DNA of 64,000 bases from Halichondria panicea (GCF_963675165.1 NC_087383.1:868001-932000); one strand, 5' to 3'. Counted from the stretch's first letter, positions 1 through 10,233 are shown. Notes: a model not told the origin generated them from the letters alone. Numbers and translations are program-made.

Positions 1-2
1 TG

Positions 3-245
3 GATTTTCGTCAAGACTCGAGCGATACAAGACACAACGTATTCTGGGCAGGGCCTACGATGCGTCTCTATGACAACGTGATCCCCGGAGATAAACTGGA
101 GGGAGTGAACAAAAGCTGTGCGAGTTTAATAGTGAGATTCTTGTTGAACAGGCCTGAAGAGATGAGGAAGATAAGGAACTGGGCTGAACCATATGATAAA
201 GCAAAACCGTGGAACCGACCAATGGACCGAATACCTGGCAACTGA
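3..245 (+). CDS. C-terminal fragment of an unidentified protein
   Basis: An open frame enters from the left edge and stops at 243-245, giving about 80 residues. Codon use and composition look coding (many charged residues, a LLNRPEEMRKIRNW stretch, no low complexity). I recognise no family. The last five codons and the stop lie inside sequence that recurs as non-coding 3' flank of the glycosyltransferase units (for example at 6768 and 12597). The true C-terminus may therefore have been replaced when the array was rearranged, or this may be the last exon of a gene truncated by that event. Confidence 0.35.
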   Translation, partial: DFRQDSSDTRHNVFWAGPTMRLYDNVIPGDKLEGVNKSCASLIVRFLLNRPEEMRKIRNWAEPYDKAKPWNRPMDRIPGN

Positions 246-1421
246 ATAGATTGATCATGTATGGTCTCTTTTTGTAATAGAATTGTTATTTCATGGATTT
301 GAACACAATGACTTACTTCTCAAAAATTTCTCGTAAGGGTCGTACTATACCATTGCATGCATGTGCAATAAATTATATTGTCTCTTTAAGCCAACAAAAT
401 GTTACACGTCTAGCAGCTCCAATCAGATAATTATACATACACCTCTGGGCTGGTTGGGGAGGTCATACTTTTCAAAACACTTACACAAAGGATTGTGAGA
501 AACAAAATTAATGTGTTAGTTCCACCGACGACGTTTGCCCGCTAAGTTTGAAATATGGGGAAAGGTCGTCAGAACAACCAGTGTTTGCGGTGAAACACGT
601 ATTTAACAACTTGTGTCACAGTATCGGTAGTTTGAAATATGGGGAAAGGTCGTCAGAACAACCAGTGTTTGCGGTGAAACACGTATTTTAATCGGCCTTG
701 AATCGAGGCTACACCCGTACCTGACCCGCGCGGTGCAATTAAAATATAATTCAGTTCAGAGCAAATAAAATACTACAACCCTCCCTTCCGTGGGAAATTT
801 ACTTAATTAAGTCATTAATTTATTTATCTAGCTACCCTTGATTATTATTGAGACGCACCGGCTTGTCAGAGACACTGAGTCAACATTTACATGTACATGT
901 ACGTGTACGTGTCTTGCATTTGGGTTTATAGGGTTAATTCTATAATTTGTGTCAGTATAATTATAGTTAGTAATGCAAGCATAAGGACAAAAACAAGTAG
1001 CAACTGAATGCTGATGTATAAAGGTAGTCCTAAAGAAAAACACAAAAGGAACAAGAAAAACATGTTAAAAGTATATACAAGTGACATAATAACAGAACAA
1101 GACAATAGCCATAGTATACATGTACACATACACATAGAGATTTAAGGGTGAACAGGCTAGCACCATGAAATGATTTGCAGATGCCTAACGCTATTTTCAA
1201 TTTTCACCCTGCAGCAAAAAAAAACATGTTGAATTACATATAAAATAATATAGCAGTAGTTTTATTTTTACCTGATTTTAATACGGAAGAGAACCATCAC
1301 ACCTGTGGAATATAGTGTGTGACGCTTTTCAAGCTACCCAGGAGGTACGTCACTGAGCTCGTTCATTTTATAGTGATTCGGCCCATAGGACCCCTACACT
1401 CTCACATCCCAGGGAGAGATT
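228..1421. repeat. Segmental duplicate block A, left copy
   Basis: About 1.2 kb that reappears at 6766-8208 with few differences. It holds glycosyltransferase-unit flank, a near-perfect tandem duplication (about 547-600 and 631-690), a TACATGTACATGTACGTG tract near 890 and a minus-strand hydrophobic frame that I do not believe is a gene. The right copy carries an extra 335-bp hairpin insertion at about 7140-7474. Similarity ends abruptly at 1421 and 8208. Confidence 0.8.
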
Positions 1422-1862
1422 TGCTGATGCCATGGTCCAAGGCCGAAAAATGACAAATTAGGGCCCCAACACATTTTAAATTGAAACACCTCATTTGAAA
1501 GGTCTATTCCTAAGCTTTTAGAAAATCATAAATAATGTTTGACATTGGATCAACGATACTCAAGTTACGGCTGTTGGAAGATGTTTAACTACATCCTGTT
1601 TATGCAATGGCAATGGGTTTGGGGATTCTTTTGGCTAATAACTTGAATTCTGTGGATCCAATGTCAAATAGCGTAGAAAAAGATTGTTCAAATTCCCTTT
1701 GATGCTTTGCGCATGCCTGCAGACGTGTTTTGACAACACTTATCATTAATCAACGAGTGCAGTGCTAATGCCTCTAGAATCATATAGGTGCTATAACTGT
1801 TCCAAAAGTACTAAAAGTGCCAACATTTGTCCCATCTTGCAAGTATGCAGCTATAGCTTAGC
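1422..1862. other. Spacer upstream of glycosyltransferase copy 1
   Basis: No gene seen. Bases 1510-1575 belong to a dispersed family also present at about 44465-44530 and 47405-47475 (shared elements: AAAATCATAA, TTGGATCAA, AAGTTACGGCTGTT). Bases 1715-1830 match the upstream flank of copy 2 (GACGTGTTTTG, then TATAACTGTTCCAA), so they probably include the ancestral promoter of the array genes. Confidence 0.5.
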
Positions 1863-2909
1863 ATGGGAAAAGGTTCACAGCGGGTCGCTGTTGGCAGTGT
1901 ACTGTCCACTGTACTCCTGATTTTGTTTCTGGTGTCGCTGAAGTTTTACTTGTATATCGACAGCACGTTCCCTAGGCCTGTATCTGCAAATCTAGTTACA
2001 GAGAAGGAAAATCTGCCAAACTGTATGCAACTGAGGGAGGAAGATCCCTACCCGACTAGTGGAGAACCTCTCAGTGGAAAGAATTTTTGTGAAGCATTCA
2101 CAGGAACAAACCGTACAGACTGTGTTTATCTTCATCCAGAGATATTTCACTATGTCCTATTTACAAACAATCCGAAAGACAGCGTATTGGGTTTTCGAGA
2201 GTTTTTGTCAATATATTCAGTGGATAAGTTTTATAAGCCAGAGAAGATTGTCATACACTGTAACCAATCGATCACCGGCAAGTATTGGGAGATTGTGCAG
2301 AAGTTGACTACTCCTATTGAGATGAGACTGACGGATCGAATAACTACTGTTGGCAAGAAACAGAAACCAGCATATATTTCCCATGAAGCAGACTATCTAA
2401 AAATCAAATCTGGCTTCAGAGACGGGGGCATTTATTCTGATTTTGATGTTGTCATCCTCAATGGTTCAAAATTGCGTGAAATGCAACGACAATCAGAGAT
2501 AGTGATTGGGAGAAACAACCCAGAGTGTACCGAAACTTGTGCCGGATTTTTTTCAAGTGTTCCCGGCTCACCATTTATGGGGAAATGGTTGGACAGTTAC
2601 GAGAATAACTACAGGCCTGCATGGACATACAATGCAGGGCATGTGCCAGCTCGAATACTACACCATTGCCCAGAATGTCATCGTGACATAACTGTTGATT
2701 ATCACATGAGTAATTGGATTGATGCTAGGGCTAAAAACTGGTTGAAGGAAGGAGGGCTTGAGTGGAGGCAAAAAGCAGTGGCTCACTATATGAACACAGG
2801 GTTTATGAAACCATTAAAACCACCAAATGAATTACTTAGTATGTCGACTCCATTCTCAGAGATGGTAAAGTTTGTTCTAGGGGACACAATCAACGATTTT
2901 ATCTTCTAA
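1863..2909 (+). CDS. DXD glycosyltransferase (GT32-like), array copy 1, intact
   Basis: A 348-residue single-exon protein. Residues 1-8 are cytosolic, about 9-33 form one membrane anchor, then a stem and a catalytic domain follow, which is the type II layout of Golgi glycosyltransferases. The core carries SHEADYLKIKSGFRDGGIYS and then the metal-binding D193-F-D195. This arrangement (H/D pair, GGIY, DXD) is the hallmark of the sugar-transferase domain found in Och1- and alpha-1,4-galactosyl/GlcNAc-transferase-like families. The donor and acceptor sugars cannot be read from sequence. Several N-x-S/T sites and eight or more cysteines fit a secretory protein. The ATG is the first in frame and precedes the anchor. 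The 3' flank holds a conserved hairpin (3009-3060). With copy 2 it shares a KKQKPAY variant that separates both from copies 3-5 (KDKKKPSY). Confidence 0.85.
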   Translation: MGKGSQRVAVGSVLSTVLLILFLVSLKFYLYIDSTFPRPVSANLVTEKENLPNCMQLREEDPYPTSGEPLSGKNFCEAFTGTNRTDCVYLHPEIFHYVLFTNNPKDSVLGFREFLSIYSVDKFYKPEKIVIHCNQSITGKYWEIVQKLTTPIEMRLTDRITTVGKKQKPAYISHEADYLKIKSGFRDGGIYSDFDVVILNGSKLREMQRQSEIVIGRNNPECTETCAGFFSSVPGSPFMGKWLDSYENNYRPAWTYNAGHVPARILHHCPECHRDITVDYHMSNWIDARAKNWLKEGGLEWRQKAVAHYMNTGFMKPLKPPNELLSMSTPFSEMVKFVLGDTINDFIF

Positions 2910-3008
2910 CTTATAACAGGTATATTATTTACTCTAGCCAGCAATTGAACTGTGTGCATTCAACATAAAAATATTTTTAAGACAATACTTTTAGTATACT
3001 AGTCTCGC

Positions 3009-3060
3009 ACCAGCCCCAGTTTTCGACTTAATGTTCCAATAGAAAACATTCGGGGCTGGT
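3009..3060 (+). promoter_or_regulatory. Conserved 3'-flank stem-loop of the glycosyltransferase units
   Basis: ACCAGCCCC and GGGGCTGGT pair, with an inner GTTTTC/GAAAAC pair, 100 bases after the stop codon. The same hairpin follows copy 2 (4896-4952), copy 3 (12536-12588), the split remnant (about 14398-14456) and copy 5 (about 20573-20622). After copy 4 only its left half remains (about 18848). Arms are conserved and the loop varies slightly. It could be an mRNA 3' structure or simply young shared sequence. Confidence 0.5.
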
Positions 3061-3539
3061 ATGACTAAATAATACATGGCAACTGATTTTTGTTAATCAC
3101 GTATAGTCAATTATGTCATCTTTTTGTAATAGAATTGCTGTTTTATAGACAATGATTTATAAAAAGAGTGCATGCATATACAAATTAGTTTGTGCTCTTT
3201 GTTTCAATTAATACATACGTTATTTAAGCCAGATGTTTAAGCCAACCAAATTTTACGAGTCTATCTCTGCTGGTCTATTTCTACCTGGATCAGTTGCCTG
3301 TGAGGGTGACAGTACTCACACTCAGCTAGCAGCAGTTGAAATTGAAATAAGGGGAAAGGTCGTCAGAACAACTAGATCTAGAAGCAAGCGCATTTTGTGC
3401 ATGCATGCATGACTTTTGTACAGACGTGTTTTGCAACACTGCATGCTATAAATGGCTAATGCCCTCTTGCCATGTAAGAATCATAGGTACCATAACTGTT
3501 CCAATAGTGCTAACATTTTTTGCAAACGTGCAGTATGCA
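3061..3539. other. Spacer between array copies 1 and 2
   Basis: Array flank with no gene of its own. It matches 12589-12790 and 21655-21990 in part. The segment 3420-3539 aligns with the sequence before copy 1 and lacks the hairpin insertion found upstream of copy 4. Confidence 0.5.
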
Positions 3540-4584
3540 CAGACACAGCTGGTGACTATTATATTGGCAGTGCAAGTGCTGTCCACTGTACTCTGGACTT
3601 TGTTTCTAGTGCTGAAGTTTTACTTGTATATCGACAACATGGCGTTTCTCCCTAGGCCTATATCTGCAAATCCACTTACCAAGGAGGAAAAGTTGCCAAA
3701 CTGTATGCAGCTGAGGGAAGAAGACCCCTACCCGACTAGTGCATGGAGAACCTCTCAGTGGAAATAATTTTTGTGAAGCATTCACAGGAACAAACCGTAC
3801 AGACTGTGTTTATCTTCATCCAGAGATATTTCACTATGTCCTATTTACAAACAATCTGAAAGACAGCGTATTGGGTTTTCGAGAGTTTTTGTCAATATAT
3901 TCAGTGGATAAGTTTTATAAGCCAGAGAAGATTGTCATACACTGTAACCAATCGATCACCGGCAAGTATTGGGAGATGGTGCAGAAGTTGACTACTCCTA
4001 TTGAGATGAGACTGACGGATCGAATAACTACTGTTGGCAAGAAACAGAAACCAGCATATATTTCCCATGAAGCAGACTATCTAAAAATCAAATCTGGCTT
4101 CAGAGACGGGGGCATTTATTCTGATTTTGATGTTGTCATCCTCAATGGTTCAAAATTGCAATGACAATCAGAGATAGTGATTGGCAGAGACAACCCAGAG
4201 TGTACCAGAACTTGTGCTGGATTTTTCTCAAGTGTTCCCGGCTCACCATTTATGGGGAAATGGTTGGACAGTTACAAGAATAACTACAGGCCTGGATGGA
4301 TATACAATGCAGGAAATGTGCCAAGTCGAATACTACACCATTGCCCAGAATGTCATCGTGACATAACTGTTGATTATCACATGAGTAATTGGAATGACGC
4401 TGCGGCTAAAAACTGGTTGAAGGAAGGAGGGCTTGAGTGGAGGCAAAAAGCAGTGGCTCACTATATGAACACAGGGTTTATGAAACCATTAAAACCACCA
4501 AATGAATTACTTAGTATGTCGACTCCATTCTCAGAGATGGTAAAGTTTGTTCTAGGGGACGCAATCAATGATTTTATCTTCTAA
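3540..4584 (+). pseudogene. Glycosyltransferase array copy 2, disrupted
   Basis: Full-length homologue of copy 1 with at least three lesions. The ATGAGAAA-type start region is altered. Four extra bases at about 3741 shift the frame after the stem. A CGA codon reads TGA at 4162-4164, next to a nine-base in-frame loss. Catalytic-domain reading resumes in the same frame to 4584. The remaining codons still resemble the intact copies closely, so inactivation is recent. An alternative N-terminus from 3405 stays open into the anchor but cannot reach the catalytic domain. A 2.1-kb spacer block follows that was later copied to 14095. Confidence 0.85.
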
Positions 4585-4679
4585 CTTATAACAGGTATAT
4601 TATTTACTCTAGCCAGCAATTGAACTGTGTGCATTCAACTGTTCATAAAATAAATATTTTTATGACAATACTAGTATAC

Positions 4680-4888
4680 TACCGTATAGCGTGTAATTTT
4701 CGTGGGGCAAAATATTTGTGGTTTTCGTGGTAGGAGGTCTGACCACAAAATTTTACCCACGAATGAAGCGACCTTGCCTACCTTTACCGGCAGTGCAAGC
4801 TGCAACCACGAAAATATTACCCACGAAATGTCTCAATATTGCTAAATCACGAATATTTTGTCCCGCGAAAATTACCCGCTATACGGTA
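4680..4888. mobile_element. TACCGTATAGCGGG inverted-repeat element (MITE), copy 1
   Basis: Starts TACCGTATAGCGTGTAATTT and ends with the inverse, AAATTACCCGCTATACGGTA. The interior is built of short inverted CCACGAAAAT and ACCCACGAA words. No coding capacity. At least seven relatives occur in this window, most inside introns. It sits in the 3' flank of copy 2 and is absent from that of copies 1 and 3, so insertion followed the array's first duplications. Confidence 0.8.
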
Positions 4889-4997
4889 GTCTCGCACCAG
4901 CCCCAGTTTTTCGACTTAATTAACGTTCCAATAGAAAACATTCGGGGCTGGTATGACTAATAATATCTGGCCAAACTGAATAGATTTGATTTTTGTA

Positions 4998-6236
4998 TGT
5001 TATAGTTGTGACACATGCACGAGTGCCACATGGGATATATGTTATAGATAGTACATGGGCATGAGGTATCTATGTGTTATAGTGTCCCATATCACGAGGG
5101 CTTGCCCGAGGGATGAGGGACACTATAACCATAGATACCGAATGCACATGTGCTAACTGATTTAGATCCCACTTTTCATTGGCTGCCTCAGGCAAGAAGT
5201 GTATCTATAAAAGCAGCAAGCCTTAGCAACAGCTTTATTTTTGAAAATGTCCTGTTCTGACAAGCTAGTCTAGATGATTTCTGCTAAAAAAAACACCTTT
5301 GCATTGGCCTTGCTTCAACATTGGAATGGACAAACTAGTGACTCCACCTTGTGCAGGAAGCGCTCTGCAACAAATGAGCCCAGCCTCCTCTTTATCTGCA
5401 CTCAAGCCCCACCCCAGCTCAAGCTTCTCAGTAAACTGTTCTGATATGTACGGCTAGCTAGCAAGGAACAGCTTGCAGCAATGCTACAGTGCACTATCGT
5501 TCCCAAAAAGACACAGGAGTCTACTGCAATTTGAAACATGGCTGCAGGATAGAAACAGAAGTCAGGAGGACAAAGTTGACAAATGCTACAAGTTGAAGAC
5601 ATGCTTTCATGCTTGTGACAATGGACCCAGAACTGTTAAAATCATTGGCTCTTAGTGTTCCTCGACAAGAAAAGATACTGGTGAACCCTACCATCAACCC
5701 AGCAAACGCTATAGAAACTGGTAGTGAAATAACTGAACAGCCATAGCTAGCTAATTATCATGCAGCTACAGCTTTATTATCATTTCTGTACATTCAAAAA
5801 TAGTACTTGTACTTTATACCCTCAAGCTTATAATTCCCTGGGAAACTATGAGATTATGGCTCATAATTCCCTGCTAAACACACACAAGTGGGATCTAATG
5901 GCTCAGTAGTGACTTAGGCCCAAGGGCCGCAGGCCTCGAGGGCAAAGGCAGCCAATATATCCAATGTGCGCATGAGTGAGCTGTGTAACAACTGCATTCC
6001 TTGTGCATTCCTTTCCGTGTACACATCACTTCTTTTATAGGGCAACTAGTTTAAACTACTTGTGGTGGCTGTGGAATGCACCCAGACGCATGAAAAACGT
6101 TTTTTGCCTACCACTGAATCTGTTGACAGTGTTATACTATAAAAGGGACCGTTTCAGCCATACTAAGGCTTGACCTGTGCCATGGCAGATATTGGCACAG
6201 TGTTTCCTTTGATCTGCCCACTCAAAATGCAACAAC
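4998..6236. mobile_element. 1.2-kb inserted element carrying hairpin H1 and a TATA box
   Basis: Compared with the empty site in copies 1 and 3 (GATTTTTGTCAATCACG), about 1.24 kb is inserted here, and again in the duplicate at about 14506-15733. Contents in order: hairpin H1 (5065-5139), a TATAAAAG box (5206-5213), CCTTAGCAACAGC, a short ATG frame at 5247, then inverted pairs such as TTAGATCCCACTT (about 5162) with AAGTGGGATCTAA (about 5888). Short open frames near 5402-5655 match no family I know. Probably non-autonomous. Confidence 0.55.
5065..5139. repeat. Hairpin H1 with CGAGGGC/GCCCGAGG centre
   Basis: Imperfect palindrome with arms GGTATCTATG...CATAGATACC and centre ACGAGGGCTTGCCCGAGGG. 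A duplicate lies at 14578-14642. It shares its centre motif with hairpins H2 (6333), H3 (7146) and H4 (20645), although the arms differ. Confidence 0.75.
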
Positions 6237-6332
6237 ACGTATTATAGTCAATTAAGTCATCTTTTTCAGTGTAATACATACCAATCAGCAATGGCTAATG
6301 CCTCTCGCCATACAAGAATCATGTTATAGTTA

Positions 6333-6435
6333 TTGACTGGTTGACTAGTAATTATGGCTTATAAACAACCAATGCCGAGGGCGCAGCCCGAGGCTGAGGT
6401 TGGTTATAAACCATAATTACTAGGCAACCAGTCAA
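6333..6435. repeat. Hairpin H2, inserted in the upstream region of array genes
   Basis: Arms TTGACTGGTTG...CAACCAGTCAA surround the centre CCGAGGGCGCAGCCCGAGG. A duplicate lies at 15838-15940, and a decayed right part lies before copy 5 (about 18885-18935). By comparison with copy 2, which lacks it, about 400 bp (6320-6724) was inserted between AAGAATCAT and ATAACTG, directly upstream of the start codon region of this unit, copy 4 and copy 5. Confidence 0.75.
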
Positions 6436-6735
6436 CACTGAACTGATTTATTTACTGCAAAAACAGCAAAACAGTCATTTGAACATCAGTGGAGACAGTC
6501 AAACTTGCTCTCACAGCCTCAGAATTATGCATTTAGAACAGTTACAGGCATAGAACTAGCAGTACTACTGTAGAGCTACATGAGCTAGCTAGCTAGCTAG
6601 GTTCAGCTAGCTGGAAGCCATGCATAAACTTTTGACCAGACCCGCCCACCACTAAATGCAGCTGCGAGGTTTGTACATGTAGCTAGCTAATCAGTAAATA
6701 AATATAGATATATATATATACTATATAACTGTTTC

Positions 6736-6790
6736 AATAGTGCCAACATTTTAGCATGAGAAGAATACCTGGCAACTGAATAGATTGATC
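6736..6790 (+). pseudogene. Glycosyltransferase unit with the body deleted (promoter and ATG stub)
   Basis: The conserved pre-start sequence (ACTGTTTCAATAGTGCC, ACATTTTAGC) and ATGAGAA are present, then the sequence jumps straight to GAATACCTGGCAACTG, which is downstream flank in other units. The whole coding region is missing. This is the clean product expected from a deletion or unequal exchange within a tandem array. Confidence 0.8.
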
Positions 6791-8208
6791 ATGTATGGTC
6801 TCTTTTTGTAATAGAATTGTTATTTCATGGATTTAAACACAATGACTTACTTCTCAAAAATTGCTCATAAAGGGTCGTACTATACCATTGCATGCATGTA
6901 CAATAAATTATATTGTCTCTTTAAGCCAACAAAATGTTACACGTCTAGCAGCTCCAATCAGATAATCATACATACACCTCTGGGCTGGTTGGGGAGGTCA
7001 AACTAATTACTTTTCAAAACACTCACAACAAAGGATTGTGAGAAACAAAATTAATGTGTTAGTTCCACTGACGACGTTTGCCCGCTAAGTTTGAAATATG
7101 GGGAAAGGTCGTCAGAACAACCAGTGTTTGCGGTGAAAATAATAGTTAGACACTGATTAGGAAGTTTCTACATGATTTAGAAGCCCAAAGGGCTGGTTGT
7201 AGTATCCCGAACGCAGTGAGGGTTCTACTAGCCCTGAGGACTTCTAAATCATGTGGAAACTTCCTAAACAGTGTCTAAGCATTTTAGATCATAGCAACCA
7301 TGAGTATTTAGCCAATCAGATTTGAATGTTCTTATCTAATCTTTGCTACATGATTTTCTATTGAAGTACATGATTTTCTATTGAAGTACATGATTTTCTA
7401 AATTGGATAGAACATTTCCTCTAACCAATCAGATTGCAGTATTTATGACAAACATGATCTAACAACAAGTAGAATACGTATTTTAATCAGCCTTGAATCG
7501 AGGCTACACCCGTACCTGACCCGCGGTGCAATTAAATATAATTCAGTTTCTAGCAAATAAAACACTACAACCCTCCCTTCCGTGGGAAATTTACTTAATT
7601 AAGTCATTAATTTATTTATCTAGCTACCCTTGATTATTATTGAGACGCACCGGCTTGTCAGAGACACCGAGTCGACATTTACATGTACATGTACATGTAC
7701 GTGTCTTGCATTTGGGTTTATAGGGTTAATTCTATAATTTGTGTCAGTATAATTATAGTTAGTAATGCAAGCATAAGGACAAAAACAAGACTAGTAGCAA
7801 CTGAATGCTGATGTAAAGGTAGTCCTAAAGAAAAACACAAAAGGAACAAGAAAAACATGTTAAAAGTATATACAAGTGACATAATAACAGAACAAGACAA
7901 TAGCCACAGTATACATGTACATGCACATACACATAGAGATTTAAGGGTGAACAGGCTAGCACCATGAAATGATTTGCAGATGCCTAACGCTACTTTCAAT
8001 TTTCACCCTGCAGCAAAAAAAACATGTTGAATTACATATAAATATAGCAGTAGTTTATTTTTACCTGATTTTAATACGGAAGAGAACCATCACACCTGTG
8101 GAATATAGTGTGTGACGCTTTCCAAGCTACCCAGGAGGTACGTCACTAAGCTCGTTCATTTTATAGTGATTTGGCCCATAGGACCCTACACTCTCACATC
8201 CCAGGGAG
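6766..8208. repeat. Segmental duplicate block A, right copy
   Basis: Matches 228-1421 but carries a 335-bp insertion at about 7140-7474 and lacks the tandem duplication near 550-690. No gene is supported. The minus-strand hydrophobic frame 7718-7999 differs in reading from its partner at 926-1135. Confidence 0.8.
7146..7277. repeat. Hairpin H3 (inserted element)
   Basis: Arms TAGACACTGATTAGGAAGTT and AACTTCCTAAACAGTGTCTA pair over about 37 bp. The centre contains CCCGAACGCAGTGAGGG. It is absent from the sister block at 228-1421, so it arrived after that duplication. Following it (7335-7395) is a short three-fold tandem of a 21-bp unit, TACATGATTTTCTATTGAAG. Confidence 0.75.
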
Positions 8209-8731
8209 AGCCCCCCCAGAGAGCAGGGGGCGCACGGCCCCCCGCAGCCAGACCCTCAGAGAGAGAGCTATATAGGTCCACCTGTGGTATGAAACATTAG
8301 ATAAGGCCATGACTTGTTGACACTTTTAAACAAATAATATAGGAGAACATTTTTGCGTGCACATGAGATGTTAGAACAGGCATTGCAACGCTGCTAATAG
8401 TAGTGAGTGACTATTGTGCTAATGCAATTGCTGCAGTGATAAGGCATCTTTTGTACATGCAGCTAGCTATACATGTATGTAGACTACATGCAATTGCACA
8501 AGTACCTCACTGATGTATCTTATGTAACAGTTAAACTCTATAGAGCTATATACAGTAATACTTCCCATATAATATTATTGAACATCTCTACTACACTGTG
8601 CTGCATGTAATAGCTTGTAGCTAGCTTTGAAAATATAACACGTATATATTACACTGAAGCACGAGGGCGTAAGCCGCAATATATGCCATGCATCCCGAGT
8701 GCACGTGGTTTATATCCCGAGGGCATAGTAT
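8209..8731. other. Spacer without recognised gene
   Basis: GC-rich start (8209-8265, with CCCCCCAGAGAGCAGGGGG), then AT-rich sequence. Bases 8645-8725 contain ACGAGGGCGTAAGCC and TCCCGAGGGC, decayed relatives of the hairpin centres. Nothing else supported. Confidence 0.4.
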
Positions 8732-8733
8732 TA

Positions 8734-9048
8734 GATGGGCGTGGCCCGCCTCCAAAAAGGGAGACGGGTTGCAGCCTTGTTCTTGCTGCAGAAAAACATG
8801 CAGCACCAATCAGATTGCAGACTGCCTACATTACGTAAGCAGTTTGCATTCAGGAATGCATATGCACCAATCAGATTGTATAACCCTTACGTAATGCATT
8901 TTGTTGGCTTCCCAGCCCCTCCAAGAGCTTTGTGGTTAGAGGCGCGGCTAATATTAATGATATTCATAGTTAGTACGCGATGCAGCAGAACGAATGCTAG
9001 ATAGGGCTGCAATCCCGTCTCCCTTTTTGGAGGCGGGCCACGCCCATC
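8734..9048. mobile_element. GATGGGCGTGG inverted-repeat element, TA-flanked
   Basis: 315 bp with about 44-bp inverted termini starting GATGGGCGTGGCCCGCCTCC, flanked by TA on both sides (8732-8733, 9049-9050). TA duplication with long inverted ends fits a Tc1/mariner-type non-autonomous element. A truncated, internally similar copy lies at 12795-13000. Confidence 0.75.
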
Positions 9049-9484
9049 TACATAACTATATAAACTGCACAAAAATATAACAAAGACAAATAAACATTCC
9101 TAACACAAAGTATGGTACAGAGGAGTAGGAAGATGTTTTTGTAAGGGGGTGCTGATGTACAAATTTGGGGGTCCGGGCACTTAACAGATTCTATAGATTT
9201 AAAGTATAATATATAGCAGAATAATTTATCTAGGTAAACTCACGTAGAATTACTTATTTTGACAAATTTTGATAGTGATATTTTTAGATCTATACCAAAT
9301 TAATTTTTATCTCCGGGAATGTAGAATGCCAAAATTTTCCGGGGGCAAGCCCAACATGCCAAAATTTTCCGGGGGCAAGCCCAACATGACAATGGCATTG
9401 TCATGTTTGCAAGAGATATCTACAATGTGGTTCATCTAGCTGACCTTTGTACTGTGTACGTAACTATGCTAGTATAGCTAGCTC
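9049..9484. other. Spacer with a short tandem repeat
   Basis: No gene. A 30-bp unit containing AAAATTTTCCGGGGGCAAGC is repeated twice at about 9327-9386. The 9-bp duplication AGCTAGCTC at 9476-9484 flanks the next element. Confidence 0.5.
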
Positions 9485-9937
9485 CAGAGGAGGAACGCCA
9501 GGGTCAATAGGGTCACGTTTAATGAAGGATTAAACATTCTTGTTCTGGGTTCTTGACCTTTGCTGCATATAGCAGCTTAGCGTTTCTGTTCTTTATTTGC
9601 CTGCTTGGAAAGCTTACTATACCTAGATCTATCCAGTGCAGCAACCCAGTACATCAAAATTTATACCCTAGCCACAGAAGGCTAATTTCCATATCTTGTG
9701 GTTTTGAAGAATGCAATAAAAGGTCAAAGGTTGCAATTAAATCCTGGATCTCCTCTCTCAAGCTGATTCCTCTGGGGCGCGATAGCTCAACCGATTTCTG
9801 TTGTGATTATAAAGAGGATCAAGCTATTGATGGTGTATAAACTCAGGGGCGCGAGGGTAAACTCAGTTTTACATGTAAAACATAGGGCCACGTGGTGTTT
9901 TAATTAGTGACCTTTTGACACTGGCATTCCTCCTCTG
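9485..9937. mobile_element. CAGAGGAGG inverted-repeat element with perfect 9-bp target duplication
   Basis: 453 bp between CAGAGGAGGAACGCCAGGGT and its imperfect inverse ending ATTCCTCCTCTG. The flanks are identical 9-mers (9476-9484 and 9938-9946, AGCTAGCTC). Nine-base duplications are typical of Mutator-type and some Merlin/P-type elements. A 95-codon open frame (9553-9840) has no recognisable domain. Shorter relatives with the same CAGAGGAGG ends are at 42492 and 53617. Confidence 0.8.
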
Positions 9938-10142
9938 AGCTAGCTCAGTAACAGTAACATTAATTGCTACTAGCTCGACTATACTATACTACTAGCTAGC
10001 CAGCTGTTCTGAACTTCATGGAGCAAGTAGGTAAGGTAGATAGCTTGAGATAAGGGGGTGCTCCAGCACCCGTGCTTCCTACGCTACTGTGGTAACTACA
10101 CAATAACGAATAATTAAGTCTAAGTGTTAAAACACATAACTA

Positions 10143-10209
10143 ATTAGTCTCATGAATCAGCCGCCGTTCTGTGGTTCCAAAAGAACGGCGGCTGATTCAT
10201 GAGACTAAT
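10143..10209. repeat. Perfect 28-bp hairpin
   Basis: Arms of 28 bp (inner part CATGAATCAGCCGCCGTTCT) pair without mismatch around the 11-base loop GTGGTTCCAAA. The perfect match in a decayed neighbourhood suggests recent origin or selection. It could be a tiny foldback element. No terminator role is implied in a eukaryote. Confidence 0.8.
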
Positions 10210-10233
10210 AACTAATATAGTCTGGGGGCCAGA

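Larger units (their letters stand above)
4590..6735. repeat. Segmental duplicate block B, left copy
   Basis: About 2.1 kb of 3' flank, inverted-repeat elements and new upstream region, nearly identical to 14095-16245. It runs from just after the copy 2 stop to just before the ATG of the next unit, so one duplication step copied a whole intergenic region including its inserted elements. Confidence 0.85.

Noticed and set aside
926-1135. Hydrophobic minus-strand frame repeated at 7718-7999
   Set aside because: It lies in duplicated spacer, the two versions differ by frame-changing indels, and composition follows local AT and CA richness. Duplication alone explains its recurrence.
5402-5655. Overlapping 60-66 codon frames in the H1 element (also at 14905-15158)
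   Set aside because: Conserved only because block B was duplicated. No recognisable domain on either strand.
228-8208. Direct repeats 228-1421 and 6766-8208 as long terminal repeats of one large element
   Set aside because: The sequence between them is the glycosyltransferase array, with no polymerase, capsid or primer-site signature. Segmental duplication explains it.
9553-9840. 95-codon frame in the CAGAGGAGG element as a transposase
   Set aside because: No catalytic triad or DNA-binding motif, and far too short for a transposase.
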